Of a stretch of DNA of 45,422 nucleotides, positions 25,796 through 33,927 are shown piece by piece; position 1 is the stretch's first letter, and the number at the start of each line of letters is the position of its first letter. The position numbers were made by a program, and so were the translations under genes. The notes beneath the pieces were generated by a model. It saw nothing but the letters and a program-made list of their open reading frames with translations. It made no database searches and was not told where the DNA came from. Location: positions 1 to 45,422 of IMG/VR virus record IMGVR_UViG_3300032954_000031; one strand, 5' to 3'. Source of the stretch: a virus.

Positions 25796-26868
25796 AGCAC
25801 CTCAAACGATTCCGTGTTCCAGCCTTTATCCCACAACGTCATCAGGCGACGAAAATAGTTCGCGTACAACCGTGCGCCCGCTTCCATCGAGTAGAGCGCT
25901 TGCGCTCGCTGCCGAATGAGGTTCCGGTCAAGCGAACCGGCTTTCTGAATCGCGCTCACGAATTCGCCTAACAGATTACACCGGTACCCGGTCAGGCCGT
26001 GTTCGATGCTTTCAGTGAAGCCGCCGTAGTCTGTGGAGATGACGGGCGTCCCGCACAGTTGCGCTTCGACCGCGATCATACCCATCGGTTCCACGTAGAT
26101 AGTCGGACAGATTAACGCGGTCGCTTTCGACATGACTTCGTTGCGGGCCGGTTCATTGAGCGATCCCAGGTACTCGCCATAGGTCACGAGATGGGGAATC
26201 TGGTTCGGATCGCCGTGGCCGATCAACTTCAGCGGAACGCCGGCGAGCTGCGCGGCTTGACACGCAATCTGGATTCCTTTGTACGGGATGATCCGCCCCA
26301 CGTAGAGCAGGTAGTTCTCCGGTGTCGCGACAGGAAACTTGTCTGTTTCGTAAAACGCCGGGATGACTTCATCGAAGAACCGACCGCCGAGTTTTAATCC
26401 TTCGCGTCCGTAGCACAGGTGCCGCCATGCCTGCGATTGGAACACGCGGTACGGTGAGTAACACCCTTCGTAGCCGATGCAGTATTCAACTGGCAAGAGA
26501 TCCGGATGCGCCTGCGTCACGTCCGCTTGCGATCCGCCGCCAATCGTGCAGATGATGTCCTGTGGTCGTTTGCGCTGCTGAATCGCGGCGATCATGCGCG
26601 GCGATGCCAGTCGCCAGAGCGGGTTGTCAGGCGCGATGTTCGCGTGCTGATACGCGACGGCACCGCCCCACTGCTTCTGCTCGGCTTTCGTGATGCACGT
26701 CACGAGTTCATCGCAGGGCGCGTCGTTCTCCTCTGATGCATACAGGATGACCGTGTGTCCGAGCCCTTTGAGCAGTTTCGCGAATCGGATCGTGACCGTG
26801 CAGAAGCCGCAGAGATCGTACGCGGCCGTCGTCTGCACATTTGGGAGCGCGAGGAGATGGACTCTCAC
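25792..26868 (-). CDS. Glycosyltransferase family 4-type protein, 358 aa
   Basis: The GTG at 26868 overlaps the GmhA stop by four bases and begins VRVHLLALPNVQTTAAYDLC; a longer frame to 27003 reads through GmhA out of frame and is rejected. It has the GT-B C-terminal pattern YVGRIIPYKGIQIACQAAQL, KLIGHGDP, and the E-x7-E motif EPMGMIAVEAQLCGTPVIST for nucleotide-sugar binding. It probably transfers a sugar, likely a heptose made by the upstream genes. Its acceptor is unknown; candidates are host surface glycan or a virion protein. Confidence 0.8.
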   Translation of the reverse strand: MRVHLLALPNVQTTAAYDLCGFCTVTIRFAKLLKGLGHTVILYASEENDAPCDELVTCITKAEQKQWGGAVAYQHANIAPDNPLWRLASPRMIAAIQQRKRPQDIICTIGGGSQADVTQAHPDLLPVEYCIGYEGCYSPYRVFQSQAWRHLCYGREGLKLGGRFFDEVIPAFYETDKFPVATPENYLLYVGRIIPYKGIQIACQAAQLAGVPLKLIGHGDPNQIPHLVTYGEYLGSLNEPARNEVMSKATALICPTIYVEPMGMIAVEAQLCGTPVISTDYGGFTESIEHGLTGYRCNLLGEFVSAIQKAGSLDRNLIRQRAQALYSMEAGARLYANYFRRLMTLWDKGWNTESFEVL

Positions 26869-27458
26869 GCTTGAAGTCCTTCCCACTTCGCAGTCGCCAG
26901 CGCTAATCGCGGATGTGACACGAGCAGATGCCAGATAACCGCTTGGAACGCTTCGGCGTGCGGCGTTACCGCGTTCGCATTCACGGTCGGCACAATCACG
27001 CACACGTCCGCCATCGTTGCGGTATAGCCGCCGTCGCGTCCGATGATGCCGAGAATCGTGGCGCCGACAGACAGGGCGTAGTTGATCGCTCGCACGATGT
27101 TCTGACTAACCGACGGCTGACCGCCTCCCACGGATAGGACCAACACGGCATCGCGCGCATGAAGTCGGCTGGCTGCGAGCCATCCCATGAATGTGCTCTC
27201 CCATCCGTCATCGTTGGTACGTGCGGTCAATTCAGCCACATTGTCAGTCGGTGCGTATGCCTCGAATCCAGCTAACTTCCGGAAGTCATTCACGGCGTGA
27301 GATGCATTCGCTGCGCTTCCGCCCACGCCGAGCACGAACAGCCGTCCCTGCTTCGCGCGCACCGTCTCAAGCTTCGTCACGAGACGTTCAATCGCGCTCT
27401 CGTCAAGTGCGTACGCGATCTGCGCCGTTTCATTGAGATGCTGTCTGATGAACGACAT
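26865..27458 (-). CDS. gmhA: Sedoheptulose 7-phosphate isomerase (GmhA-type), 197 aa
   Basis: SIS-domain protein: VLGVGGSAANASHAVNDFRKL is the phosphosugar-binding loop, followed by YAPTDNVAELTARTNDDGWES, the signature of the GmhA variant found beside hddA and hddC. It converts sedoheptulose 7-phosphate to D-glycero-D-manno-heptose 7-phosphate in the cytoplasm. CCGGAGAG precedes the start. Campylobacter capsule loci have the same gmhA-hddA-hddC set (established knowledge), so GDP-heptose synthesis is the likely role. Confidence 0.85.
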   Translation of the reverse strand: MSFIRQHLNETAQIAYALDESAIERLVTKLETVRAKQGRLFVLGVGGSAANASHAVNDFRKLAGFEAYAPTDNVAELTARTNDDGWESTFMGWLAASRLHARDAVLVLSVGGGQPSVSQNIVRAINYALSVGATILGIIGRDGGYTATMADVCVIVPTVNANAVTPHAEAFQAVIWHLLVSHPRLALATAKWEGLQA

Positions 27459-27600
27459 GGCTCTCCGGATTTGATTCGTAGGCGGGGATGCCGCCGATCG
27501 TGCCTTCTCGCACGACTGGTAACGGTCCGTCTGGAATCACGATGGCGACGTCTGGAAGCGTCACGTCGTGCGTCTCGTCGGATTCGTCTAGTGTCGGCAT
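27430..27600 (-). CDS. Mini-protein inside the heptose cassette, 56 aa
   Basis: It fills the 130-base gap between the guanylyltransferase and GmhA genes, overlapping both by 13 and 29 bases. The product begins MPTLDESDETHDVTLPDVAI and is acidic, with a repeated PDVAIVIPDGPLPVV stretch. GmhA's ribosome binding site lies within it. The coding frame is open for its whole length, but no clear ribosome binding site precedes it. Probably real, function unknown. Confidence 0.5.
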   Translation of the reverse strand: MPTLDESDETHDVTLPDVAIVIPDGPLPVVREGTIGGIPAYESNPESHVVHQTASQ

Positions 27601-28154
27601 AGTGCTTGACGTTCAAGGATCGCGCGGACACGCGCGAGGCCGTGCCGCGATCCGATCTCTTCGAATGGTTGCGCCATGTCAATGGTCAGCGCGACTCCTG
27701 CGTAGATCGGATGATGGCGAAAGGCCCGTACGCCGTAGCCGACGCCGTTGTGGACCGTTTCAAGAATTTCGCATCCGCTCGCGCGAAAGCCGCGCTCGAG
27801 CTTTGCGTAGTCGCAATCCAGATAGCTGTCACCGTAGATCACAAAACACATTTCAGCTTCAGTCCATGCCGGCGACTGCCAGATCGCATCGTCCCGTTCT
27901 GTGACGCCAGCGCCATCGTCCGAGTAGCGCACGCGCACGCCGAAGGCTGAGCCATCGCCAACCGCGTCCATGATCTGTTTCCCGAGATGGCCGATCAAGA
28001 GCACGATGTCGGTGTAGCCGTTGCGGCATAACAATTCCAACTGATGCGCGATGAATGGCTGGCCGCAGACATCCACCAGTGATTTCGGCAGATGGTCTGT
28101 CAAGGGCGCGAGCCGCGTGCCTTTCCCGCCGCACAAAATCGCGACCGGCATCAT
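27588..28154 (-). CDS. hddC: Heptose 1-phosphate guanylyltransferase (HddC-like), 188 aa
   Basis: Nucleotidyltransferase signature at the N-terminus (AILCGGKGTRLAPLTDHLPK, with VDVCGQPFIAHQL), then FVIYGDSYLDCD with the metal-binding Asp. It activates heptose 1-phosphate with GTP to give GDP-heptose. At 188 residues it is somewhat shorter than typical HddC (about 230), the missing part being C-terminal. It overlaps the kinase stop by four bases. Assignment as HddC rather than another sugar-phosphate nucleotidyltransferase rests on the neighbours HddA and GmhA. Confidence 0.75.
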   Translation of the reverse strand: MMPVAILCGGKGTRLAPLTDHLPKSLVDVCGQPFIAHQLELLCRNGYTDIVLLIGHLGKQIMDAVGDGSAFGVRVRYSDDGAGVTERDDAIWQSPAWTEAEMCFVIYGDSYLDCDYAKLERGFRASGCEILETVHNGVGYGVRAFRHHPIYAGVALTIDMAQPFEEIGSRHGLARVRAILERQALCRH

Positions 28155-29095
28155 GTGATGACGCGCGTCCCTTCGAAATCGAATCGAAACCGCACTTCCG
28201 GTAATCCGAGTTGAGCCATGCCGTAGCGAAGTTCTTTCGGATCCTCCGTGTAGAACAGCAAGCAGCCGCCGCCACCCGCGCCGACGAGCTTCCCGCCGAT
28301 CGCGCCGTGCGCCATCGCTTCGTGGTACCAGTGATCGATCTCTGGTGTGCTGAGGCCGCGGGCCTGTTTTTCGCTCCAGTGCAAGTGCATCAGCCGACCG
28401 AATTCGTAGATGTTGCCCGCGACCAAGGCGTCGCGACTCCGTAAGCCGAGTTCTTTGACGCGCGTCAGGTTCATGTCGGCTGACGGCTTGGACAGGACCG
28501 CATTCGCAGACCGCGTGAGGCCGGTGTAGAACAGGAGTAAGCCATCCTCAAGCGTGTGCATCGCGCACGCCGACATCGGCACTGCGTCGGCGTCTACCGA
28601 TCCGTCCGGACTGAATTGCAGGCTACACACCCCGCCGAACGCTGCTGCGTACTGGTCCTGCTTGCCGATCGGAGCGCCGAGCCGATCGATCTCAATCGTG
28701 CAGGCCAGCTCTGCGAGCGCCGCTGGCGACAACATCCGTCGTTCGTGGACAGCCAGTGCTTTGATCAGCGCCGTCGTGAAACTACTTGATGAACCGAGTC
28801 CTGTACCAGCGGGAATATCCGCGAGCGCTGTGAGTTCGATCTGTGGCTCGACGTTGAAGTGTTTCAAGACTTCTCGGAAGATCGGATGCCGGACATCGCT
28901 CACGCGCGGCACGCCGTGTTCAAGTTCTGAGTATTTCAGGTACACCCCAGGCAGAAACGGCCGCAGCGCGGAGACGTACACGTATTTGTCGATCGCGGCC
29001 GTGAGGCAGAAGCCGCCATGCTCGCGCACAAACGACGGGCGATCCGTGCCCCCACCGCCGAGCGTGATTCGGAGCGGTGATCTAACGATGTGCAT
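28151..29095 (-). CDS. hddA: D-glycero-D-manno-heptose 7-phosphate kinase (HddA), 314 aa
   Basis: I choose the Met at 29095 (MHIVRSPLRITLGGGGTDRP), the typical start of this GHMP kinase subfamily. The ATP loop is DIPAGTGLGSSSSFTTALIK (about 86-105), and the C-terminal GHMP motif GGKLVGAGGGGCLLFY lies near residue 275. It phosphorylates heptose 7-phosphate at O1. A bisphosphate phosphatase (GmhB) is needed next and is not seen in the window. The start overlaps the dehydrogenase stop by 14 bases. Confidence 0.85.
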   Translation of the reverse strand: MHIVRSPLRITLGGGGTDRPSFVREHGGFCLTAAIDKYVYVSALRPFLPGVYLKYSELEHGVPRVSDVRHPIFREVLKHFNVEPQIELTALADIPAGTGLGSSSSFTTALIKALAVHERRMLSPAALAELACTIEIDRLGAPIGKQDQYAAAFGGVCSLQFSPDGSVDADAVPMSACAMHTLEDGLLLFYTGLTRSANAVLSKPSADMNLTRVKELGLRSRDALVAGNIYEFGRLMHLHWSEKQARGLSTPEIDHWYHEAMAHGAIGGKLVGAGGGGCLLFYTEDPKELRYGMAQLGLPEVRFRFDFEGTRVIT

Positions 29096-29909
29096 CGTTG
29101 CTCGGAATGATGGCCGACAGAATCGGCGTCCTGATGTGGGCGGTTGCCGCAAGCTCATTGAGCGTGATCACATCCCGTTGCAGTGACCCTCCGCCGAATG
29201 GCGTGCCAGGTTTGAGATACGCTTTCGGGCTGACGCGCTCGTCACTCAGGAGCGCTCGTGCGACATCCTGCCCGTCCGCTCCGTGCTGCGCCCCGAGAAT
29301 GTCAATCTCGTTAATAAAGGCAATCTGTAGCGCGAGAAACGCATTGAGCGCGTGCTTCGACATCTCGGCGGATTCGACGGACATCCACTGGACTTCTCTC
29401 GTCACATCGCGTAAGAGCGCTTCGATCTGTTCCATGCGCCATGTTTCTGTCTGCGGCGGTACTCCGACTACCGTTCGTGACTGATGGAGGAAATCGCTGA
29501 TGGCGTGACCAGCGCGAATATTTTCAACCACATAGGCGAGGGTCAGTTGCGGAAACCGTGCGGCGATCCGTTTAGTGGTTCCGACGGGCCACTGCGATGA
29601 GAGCAACACGGTCGTACCAGACACGAGATGCGCGCAGATGTCGATGATGCGCGACACGACGAGCGTGGCTTGTCCGACACCTTGCGCGTTGAGCGGCGTA
29701 TCGTAGGCAATCCACACGAGATCGCATCCGGTAAGCGCCGAGACATCGGCGGCGATCGGTGCGCTCACATTCGGCCAGTGTTCGACGGCCTTGGACTCAC
29801 GAATCAGATGCGGTTCGAAATCGAACTGAATTGCCTCATGCCGGCGCAAAGTCAGCGAGAGCGCCACAGTGGTCGCGAAGTGCCCGAAGCCGACGACGCC
29901 GACCGTCAT
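29082..29909 (-). CDS. Reduced nucleotide-sugar dehydrogenase-like protein, 275 aa
   Basis: The N-terminus is a Rossmann dinucleotide fold (VGVVGFGHFATTVALSL). The central helix VESAEMSKHALNAFLALQIA and FINEIDILGAQHG match UDP-glucose/GDP-mannose dehydrogenases. The catalytic block reads FGGGSLQRDV (238-247), where the family has FGGSCFPKDV, so the nucleophilic Cys is replaced by Ser (242). The C-terminal NDP-sugar-binding domain (about 150 residues) is missing. It may perform only a two-electron oxidation, have another substrate, or be inactive. Confidence 0.7.
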   Translation of the reverse strand: MTVGVVGFGHFATTVALSLTLRRHEAIQFDFEPHLIRESKAVEHWPNVSAPIAADVSALTGCDLVWIAYDTPLNAQGVGQATLVVSRIIDICAHLVSGTTVLLSSQWPVGTTKRIAARFPQLTLAYVVENIRAGHAISDFLHQSRTVVGVPPQTETWRMEQIEALLRDVTREVQWMSVESAEMSKHALNAFLALQIAFINEIDILGAQHGADGQDVARALLSDERVSPKAYLKPGTPFGGGSLQRDVITLNELAATAHIRTPILSAIIPSNDAHR

Positions 29910-30829
29910 AATCCACGCTCCACGAAGTCACGCACGGTCGCGCGCATACTGTCCGCGATGGTGACCGTCGGTGCCCATCCCGCCACTTGTCGCAGCTTCG
30001 TGCAATTCAACACGAGTGCCGGCAGATCGCCTGTCCACGGATCGTCGCCGTACTGAATCGTCGGATGCAGCCCGAGCACGTCACAAACCGCATCGATGGA
30101 ATCGTGGATTGTGTTCGGACGGTCGTGCGAGACGTTCCACAATTCCGCGCCGCGATGCGTCATGCCGGTTGTCCGGATCATCGCGTCAATCACGTCTTCC
30201 ACCGCGATATAGTACTTGATTTGGTTTCCGCTGCCGAGAATGGTCAGGGATGTCGGATTCGCTTTGAGCCGCTGGTAGAAGTCCATCAAGTTGCCGTGCC
30301 GATACCCTGGCCCGGTTAAGGACACGAGCCGGTAGATGTCGGCGGTCATCCCGTAGCCATGACAATAGGCCGCGATTAACGATTCGCTCGCGAGCTTCAT
30401 CGCGCCGTAAATGCTTGTCTGCTGCGGAAACTCCGCGCCGCGTTCGGTAATCGGAGATAGCCGCGCATCTCCGTACACGACGGCGCTGGACGTGAACGCG
30501 ATCCGGTCCACGCCGACCGCGCGCATCGCCTCGAGGACATGCGCCGTCGCGTCAAAGTTCAGTCGGTACTGCTCGCGCGGTTGCTTCAGCGCATTCCTGA
30601 CATCGGCTAGCGCTGCGAGATGAAACACGATGGTTGCACCGGATTCGCACAACGCAAATTCAAGCGCCGAGAGGTCGAACAGATCGCCTTGGACGTAGGT
30701 ATCCCATTGCCCATCCGTTGATGCCGGCTTCCGGTCATAGACCGTCGTGGCCCACCCTTCGCGATGCAGTCGTGCGACGAGATGACGCCCGATGAACCCG
30801 TTTGCGCCGGTGAGAAACGCGCGTTTCAT
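29906..30829 (-). CDS. NAD-dependent sugar epimerase/dehydratase (extended SDR), 307 aa
   Basis: N-terminal GANGFIGRHL is the NAD-binding loop. The active site shows Ser/Tyr/Lys with FTSSAVVYGD followed by SIYGAMKLASE (YxxxK). FHLAALADVRNAL and the C-terminal PTIQYGDDPWTGDLP are typical of GalE/RfbB-like enzymes. The substrate cannot be deduced; a nucleotide heptose or hexose in the cassette is likely. It overlaps both neighbours by four bases. Confidence 0.85.
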   Translation of the reverse strand: MKRAFLTGANGFIGRHLVARLHREGWATTVYDRKPASTDGQWDTYVQGDLFDLSALEFALCESGATIVFHLAALADVRNALKQPREQYRLNFDATAHVLEAMRAVGVDRIAFTSSAVVYGDARLSPITERGAEFPQQTSIYGAMKLASESLIAAYCHGYGMTADIYRLVSLTGPGYRHGNLMDFYQRLKANPTSLTILGSGNQIKYYIAVEDVIDAMIRTTGMTHRGAELWNVSHDRPNTIHDSIDAVCDVLGLHPTIQYGDDPWTGDLPALVLNCTKLRQVAGWAPTVTIADSMRATVRDFVERGL

Positions 30830-31566
30830 GCACGTGCCTCGATCTCGATGCTGTAGCCAGCTTGCACGGCATCATCGTAAAACATCTGCACCGTCTCACG
30901 CGAGAGCCCATCCAGATCTTTGCCGAGCATCGGCAACTTCTTGAGGATGTCACCAGGGACCGTGATGATGTCGCATCCGAGTTCGTCAGCTTGGATGATG
31001 TTGTACAGCTCGCGCGTGCTCGCCCACAACACTTGCACGTTAGAACAGATCCGACTGTCCACGATCGCCGTCGCGATGGTGGGACTCGGATCACGGCCGG
31101 TGTCCGCGATGCGACCGGCGAAGACCGACACAATCGATGGTGCGAGATCGCGCAGCGCGGCCACAATCTCGTGGATCTGCCAGCGCGTCATCACGGCAGT
31201 CGCGTTCACCTTCACGCCGCTCAATGAGAGCCGACGCATGAGCGGAATCATCGACGAGCCCTGCGTGTTAGTGACTGGAATCTTGACGTACACCTGGCTA
31301 CCGAGTTGTGTTAACCGCTCGGCTTGCAGCGCCATATGGTACTCGTCGTCCGCGAATACTTCGAACGAGATGGGTTTCCCGCACGCGTAACCGATCGCGG
31401 TTCGGACGAAATCCAGATACGCCGTCACGCCGGCTTTCCGCATCAGCGTCGGATTCGTTGTGAATCCTGCGATGTGGTCGCACTTCGCGAGCGCCGCGAT
31501 GTCACCGAGGGACGCGCCGTCCGCAAAGAGTTTCACCTGTAAATCCCGCAGTGTGAGTCCAGACAT
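30826..31566 (-). CDS. Transaldolase-family protein, 246 aa
   Basis: The start at 31566 (MSGLTLRDLQVKLFADGASL) shares its first base with the upstream stop (TGATG); a longer frame runs into the next gene. The Schiff-base lysine is in QVYVKIPVTNTQG (about 93-105). GFTTNPTLMRKAG and ISFEVFADDEYHMALQAERL match small transaldolase/fructose 6-phosphate aldolase proteins seen in surface-sugar operons. It can make sedoheptulose 7-phosphate, the substrate of GmhA two genes further on. That link is inferred from context. Confidence 0.8.
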   Translation of the reverse strand: MSGLTLRDLQVKLFADGASLGDIAALAKCDHIAGFTTNPTLMRKAGVTAYLDFVRTAIGYACGKPISFEVFADDEYHMALQAERLTQLGSQVYVKIPVTNTQGSSMIPLMRRLSLSGVKVNATAVMTRWQIHEIVAALRDLAPSIVSVFAGRIADTGRDPSPTIATAIVDSRICSNVQVLWASTRELYNIIQADELGCDIITVPGDILKKLPMLGKDLDGLSRETVQMFYDDAVQAGYSIEIEARA

Positions 31567-32030
31567 CACGTCTCCCGTATGTCGATGCCCTCTTGCCGTT
31601 CCAACCACTTCCGTTTTAACAAGTACTCGCGCGTCCGATGACCCTTCGAGTCTTGCACGATCCGCTGGCCGTTTTCGACGTACACGAAATCCGCGATGTA
31701 CGAACACACTTGCGTGCTGCCGAGTGTCGTGTCACGGAACCGAATCTGGCAGTAGAGCGGAAAGTTGACTTGGCGTTGCAGATCCGAAATCTCGCCAAGT
31801 TCTTGCCGGGCTTTCAAGACGAGCCAATCGTCAAGTTCGTGTTTGCTGTCGAAGTGCTCGCCTTGGTATTCGCATTTCACGTTCCGATACTTCGACGTGT
31901 GGTTTGTCTGCGCGGATGCGTCACCCCGCGCGATTGCTCCGGATTCCAGATCGGAGGTCCTGGCAGAAGGCATCACCCCTTTCCGTTTCGCTTGATGTTG
32001 CGCGAGTTGTTCTTCAGTCCAGTTCGTCAT
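31566..32030 (-). CDS. DUF1064 phage nuclease-like protein, 154 aa
   Basis: The motif series KYRNVKCEYQGEHFDSKHEL, ISDLQRQVNFPLY, YIADFVYVENGQRIVQDSKG and LKRKWLERQ matches DUF1064, a PD-(D/E)XK-fold family common in phages. The likely active-site residues are the Asp of ADF and Asp/Lys of QDSKG. Probable endonuclease acting on branched or recombining DNA. Start 32030 shares a base with the preceding stop; an earlier Met (32042) lies inside that gene. Confidence 0.8.
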   Translation of the reverse strand: MTNWTEEQLAQHQAKRKGVMPSARTSDLESGAIARGDASAQTNHTSKYRNVKCEYQGEHFDSKHELDDWLVLKARQELGEISDLQRQVNFPLYCQIRFRDTTLGSTQVCSYIADFVYVENGQRIVQDSKGHRTREYLLKRKWLERQEGIDIRET

Positions 32031-32245
32031 CAGAATGCCCACGTATCAACATCTAGCCGTGTCGGGTGAGCGACCCATTGATCCGGCGGTAAAGGTTGAA
32101 GCGTGTATCCATTCGCTGAGTAGACGGCTCTAAATTGCATCGGCCGGCCAGTCGACTTGCGGGTAAAATAATCTACTTGTTCGACGTACTGCGCTGAGTC
32201 TCGCACGTAAATCACGACGTTTTCAGGTTCACGAACAGTCATCAC
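32030..32245 (-). CDS. Hypothetical protein, 71 aa
   Basis: Beta-rich small protein (ENVVIYVRDSAQYVEQVDYF, PMQFRAVYSANGYTLQPLPP). Two start choices, GTG 32245 and ATG 32242, with AGG just upstream. The family is not recognised. It lies between the 66-aa gene and the DUF1064 gene. Confidence 0.6.
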   Translation of the reverse strand: MMTVREPENVVIYVRDSAQYVEQVDYFTRKSTGRPMQFRAVYSANGYTLQPLPPDQWVAHPTRLDVDTWAF

Positions 32246-32282
32246 CTAGTCCTGTGGATGCGGCAACCACTCCCGTCGCGCC

Positions 32283-32483
32283 TCAGCCGCGCGAGTCGCC
32301 ATCGATATTGTCCGGATGCTCGAGTTTCGTCGCGAGCGCATCAAGGATACGCGCGATCCGCTCCTCACCTGAGAGCTTCCATGTCGCGTATTCCGCGAGC
32401 ACGATCCCAACGCAGCGCCGCCGCTCCTGCTCAAGGGCTTTGCCGACGACTTCTTCCAGTGTGTAATTATTACTCTCTACCAC
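32283..32483 (-). CDS. Helical hypothetical protein, 66 aa
   Basis: Two helices (LEEVVGKALEQERRRCVGIV and EERIARILDALATKLEHPDN). It is the first gene after the TGTCCG box cluster and may be the first gene of a separate transcript containing the sugar cassette. AAAGGTTTATG lies upstream of the start. A 62-aa frame at 32246-32434 overlaps it and is probably chance. Confidence 0.65.
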   Translation of the reverse strand: MVESNNYTLEEVVGKALEQERRRCVGIVLAEYATWKLSGEERIARILDALATKLEHPDNIDGDSRG

Positions 32484-32506
32484 ATAAACCTTTCTTTAGT
32501 CTTTTA

Positions 32507-32590
32507 CGGACAGGACAACGGACAGACACCCCCTAAAGGGGGGGTGTTGTCTGTCCGGACATGTCCGAGTCTGTCCGGACAATTTGTCCG
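32507..32590. promoter_or_regulatory. Cluster of TGTCCG boxes with a C/G-rich hairpin
   Basis: The 112-base gap between the helicase stop and the next gene contains two identical palindromes TGTCCGGACA at 32552-32561 and 32572-32581, exactly 20 bases apart. Further TGTCCG/CGGACA half-sites lie at 32507-32512, 32519-32524, 32562-32567 and 32585-32590. A hairpin with ACACCCCC (32526-32533) and GGGGGTGT (32540-32547) arms lies among them. Two helical turns between palindromes suggest dimeric binding of one protein on one DNA face. Operator or replication iteron are both plausible. The hairpin may also end the helicase transcript. Confidence 0.6.
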
Positions 32591-32595
32591 TATGG

Positions 32596-33927
32596 TTACG
32601 ATACACTTTTCACTAACCCGAACCGATGGATACCATCGGCGGAAAGTACCTTTGTGAACACTCCACTGTGCCGCGTGAGGATACGTGCCACAGATGTCTC
32701 CTTCGCGCCAATCTCCTGAGCGAGAGCCGCACTGGTCATTGGCCCCTGCTTTAAACACGCTGAGATGCGTTGCCAGATCGGAAGATGTTCAGAGAGGTCC
32801 GCGTGATTGCCGATGTCCGTCGGAAAGATCCGTACTTCGCCGGACAGGAAGCTAAATCGGAGGGCTCGTGCGCGCTGAAGTCGGCCGGTGTTCGCCTTTC
32901 GATGGACCATCCCGACGGAGAAATCGCCAGTGTCGGAGGGCTCTGTCTCTGACCGTTTGACGTACCAGATACTTCGCGCACCGTTCGACCAAAACACCGA
33001 GCCGAACGGTTTTTGATCGCCTTGTTCTGCCTTGCTGATATGCGCGATATGCAGACTGCCAATCGAGCCGAGTTCACGCACCGCTGCGAAATACTTCAGC
33101 GCCGAATCTGACTCTTCCGGCGCCCCGCCGCACGCGAAACCAACGGAATCGCAAACGAGAAAACTGATTCGGTAATCATGTATCGATTGCTTCAGGAAGT
33201 TGACGTCGTGCGTGAGCGGGCGACTACAGCGGCGGTAGAACAGATTCGGGATGGAGGGTGACGGTCCGAGCAGTTGTCTGAGGCGCAGCGCGTGATCGTC
33301 TGCCGCAAATTCCCAATCGCAGTAGAGCACGTTTTCGCCTAACTGTGCGAGATCGATCGCGGCGTAGAGGGAGAGGTAGCTTTTGCCGCACCCGCCGTCA
33401 CCGAACCAGATCGTCGGCAGCCGACGCAAGAGCGGCAAGCCGCCGGCTTCCATGTCAGTCGATCCGTCCTCTGGCGGTTGAATGCGGTGAAGCGGGACGA
33501 TTGGCTCGCCGCGTTCCTCGTGATCCAGCACGCGATGGCAGAGTTCTTCGACCAGCCCAAGCCAGTCGATCTCAGGCGCGAGCGCACGTTCGTCCAGGTG
33601 CTTCGCGCGCTCTTGTCGTGCGCGCAAACTCGAAAGATTGAAGTCCGCGCTCGAGAGCACAGCATCTCCGACGGTTTTCGCGCCGGCGAACTTCGCGCGC
33701 ACGGTGAGCAGCCCGGTCACTTCCTCAAAGCGTGCGCGGACGCGCGTCAGCGTGAATTCGACCGCGATGTCTGGAATCTTGAGTTCGTAGCCGACGCCAG
33801 CAACGACGCGCCACTCACGCTGAAATCCGACGACACTGCCCGGCTTTCGCGGCTTCGTCCGGAGAAAATCGCTCGGGAGTTTGACGACTGGCTTGGGTCG
33901 GTCGTCCTCGAATCCGTCGGTGCTCAC
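32596..33927 (-). CDS. RepA-like replicative helicase/ATPase with wHTH tail, 443 aa
   Basis: RecA-fold ATPase: Walker A FGDGGCGKSYLSLYAAIDLA (about 174-193), then NVLYCDWEF, and Walker B SFLVCDSVGFACGG. HIAHISKAEQGDQKPFGSVFW matches the RepA/AAA_25 helicase group. The C-terminal 65 residues (QGPMTSAALAQEIGAKETSV) look like a winged helix. The GTG start overlaps the 59-aa gene by four bases. It probably unwinds DNA at the phage origin. No polymerase or primase is visible, so host enzymes would do synthesis. The adjacent TGTCCG cluster could be its target. Confidence 0.8.
   Translation of the reverse strand: MSTDGFEDDRPKPVVKLPSDFLRTKPRKPGSVVGFQREWRVVAGVGYELKIPDIAVEFTLTRVRARFEEVTGLLTVRAKFAGAKTVGDAVLSSADFNLSSLRARQERAKHLDERALAPEIDWLGLVEELCHRVLDHEERGEPIVPLHRIQPPEDGSTDMEAGGLPLLRRLPTIWFGDGGCGKSYLSLYAAIDLAQLGENVLYCDWEFAADDHALRLRQLLGPSPSIPNLFYRRCSRPLTHDVNFLKQSIHDYRISFLVCDSVGFACGGAPEESDSALKYFAAVRELGSIGSLHIAHISKAEQGDQKPFGSVFWSNGARSIWYVKRSETEPSDTGDFSVGMVHRKANTGRLQRARALRFSFLSGEVRIFPTDIGNHADLSEHLPIWQRISACLKQGPMTSAALAQEIGAKETSVARILTRHSGVFTKVLSADGIHRFGLVKSVS

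Noticed and set aside
25792-27003. Longer 403-aa form of the glycosyltransferase
   Set aside because: The first 45 residues would be read out of frame through GmhA; GTG 26868 gives a four-base overlap and the expected GT4 N-terminus.
32246-32434. 62-aa leftward frame
   Set aside because: Ser/Arg-rich composition and overlap with the better supported 66-aa gene.
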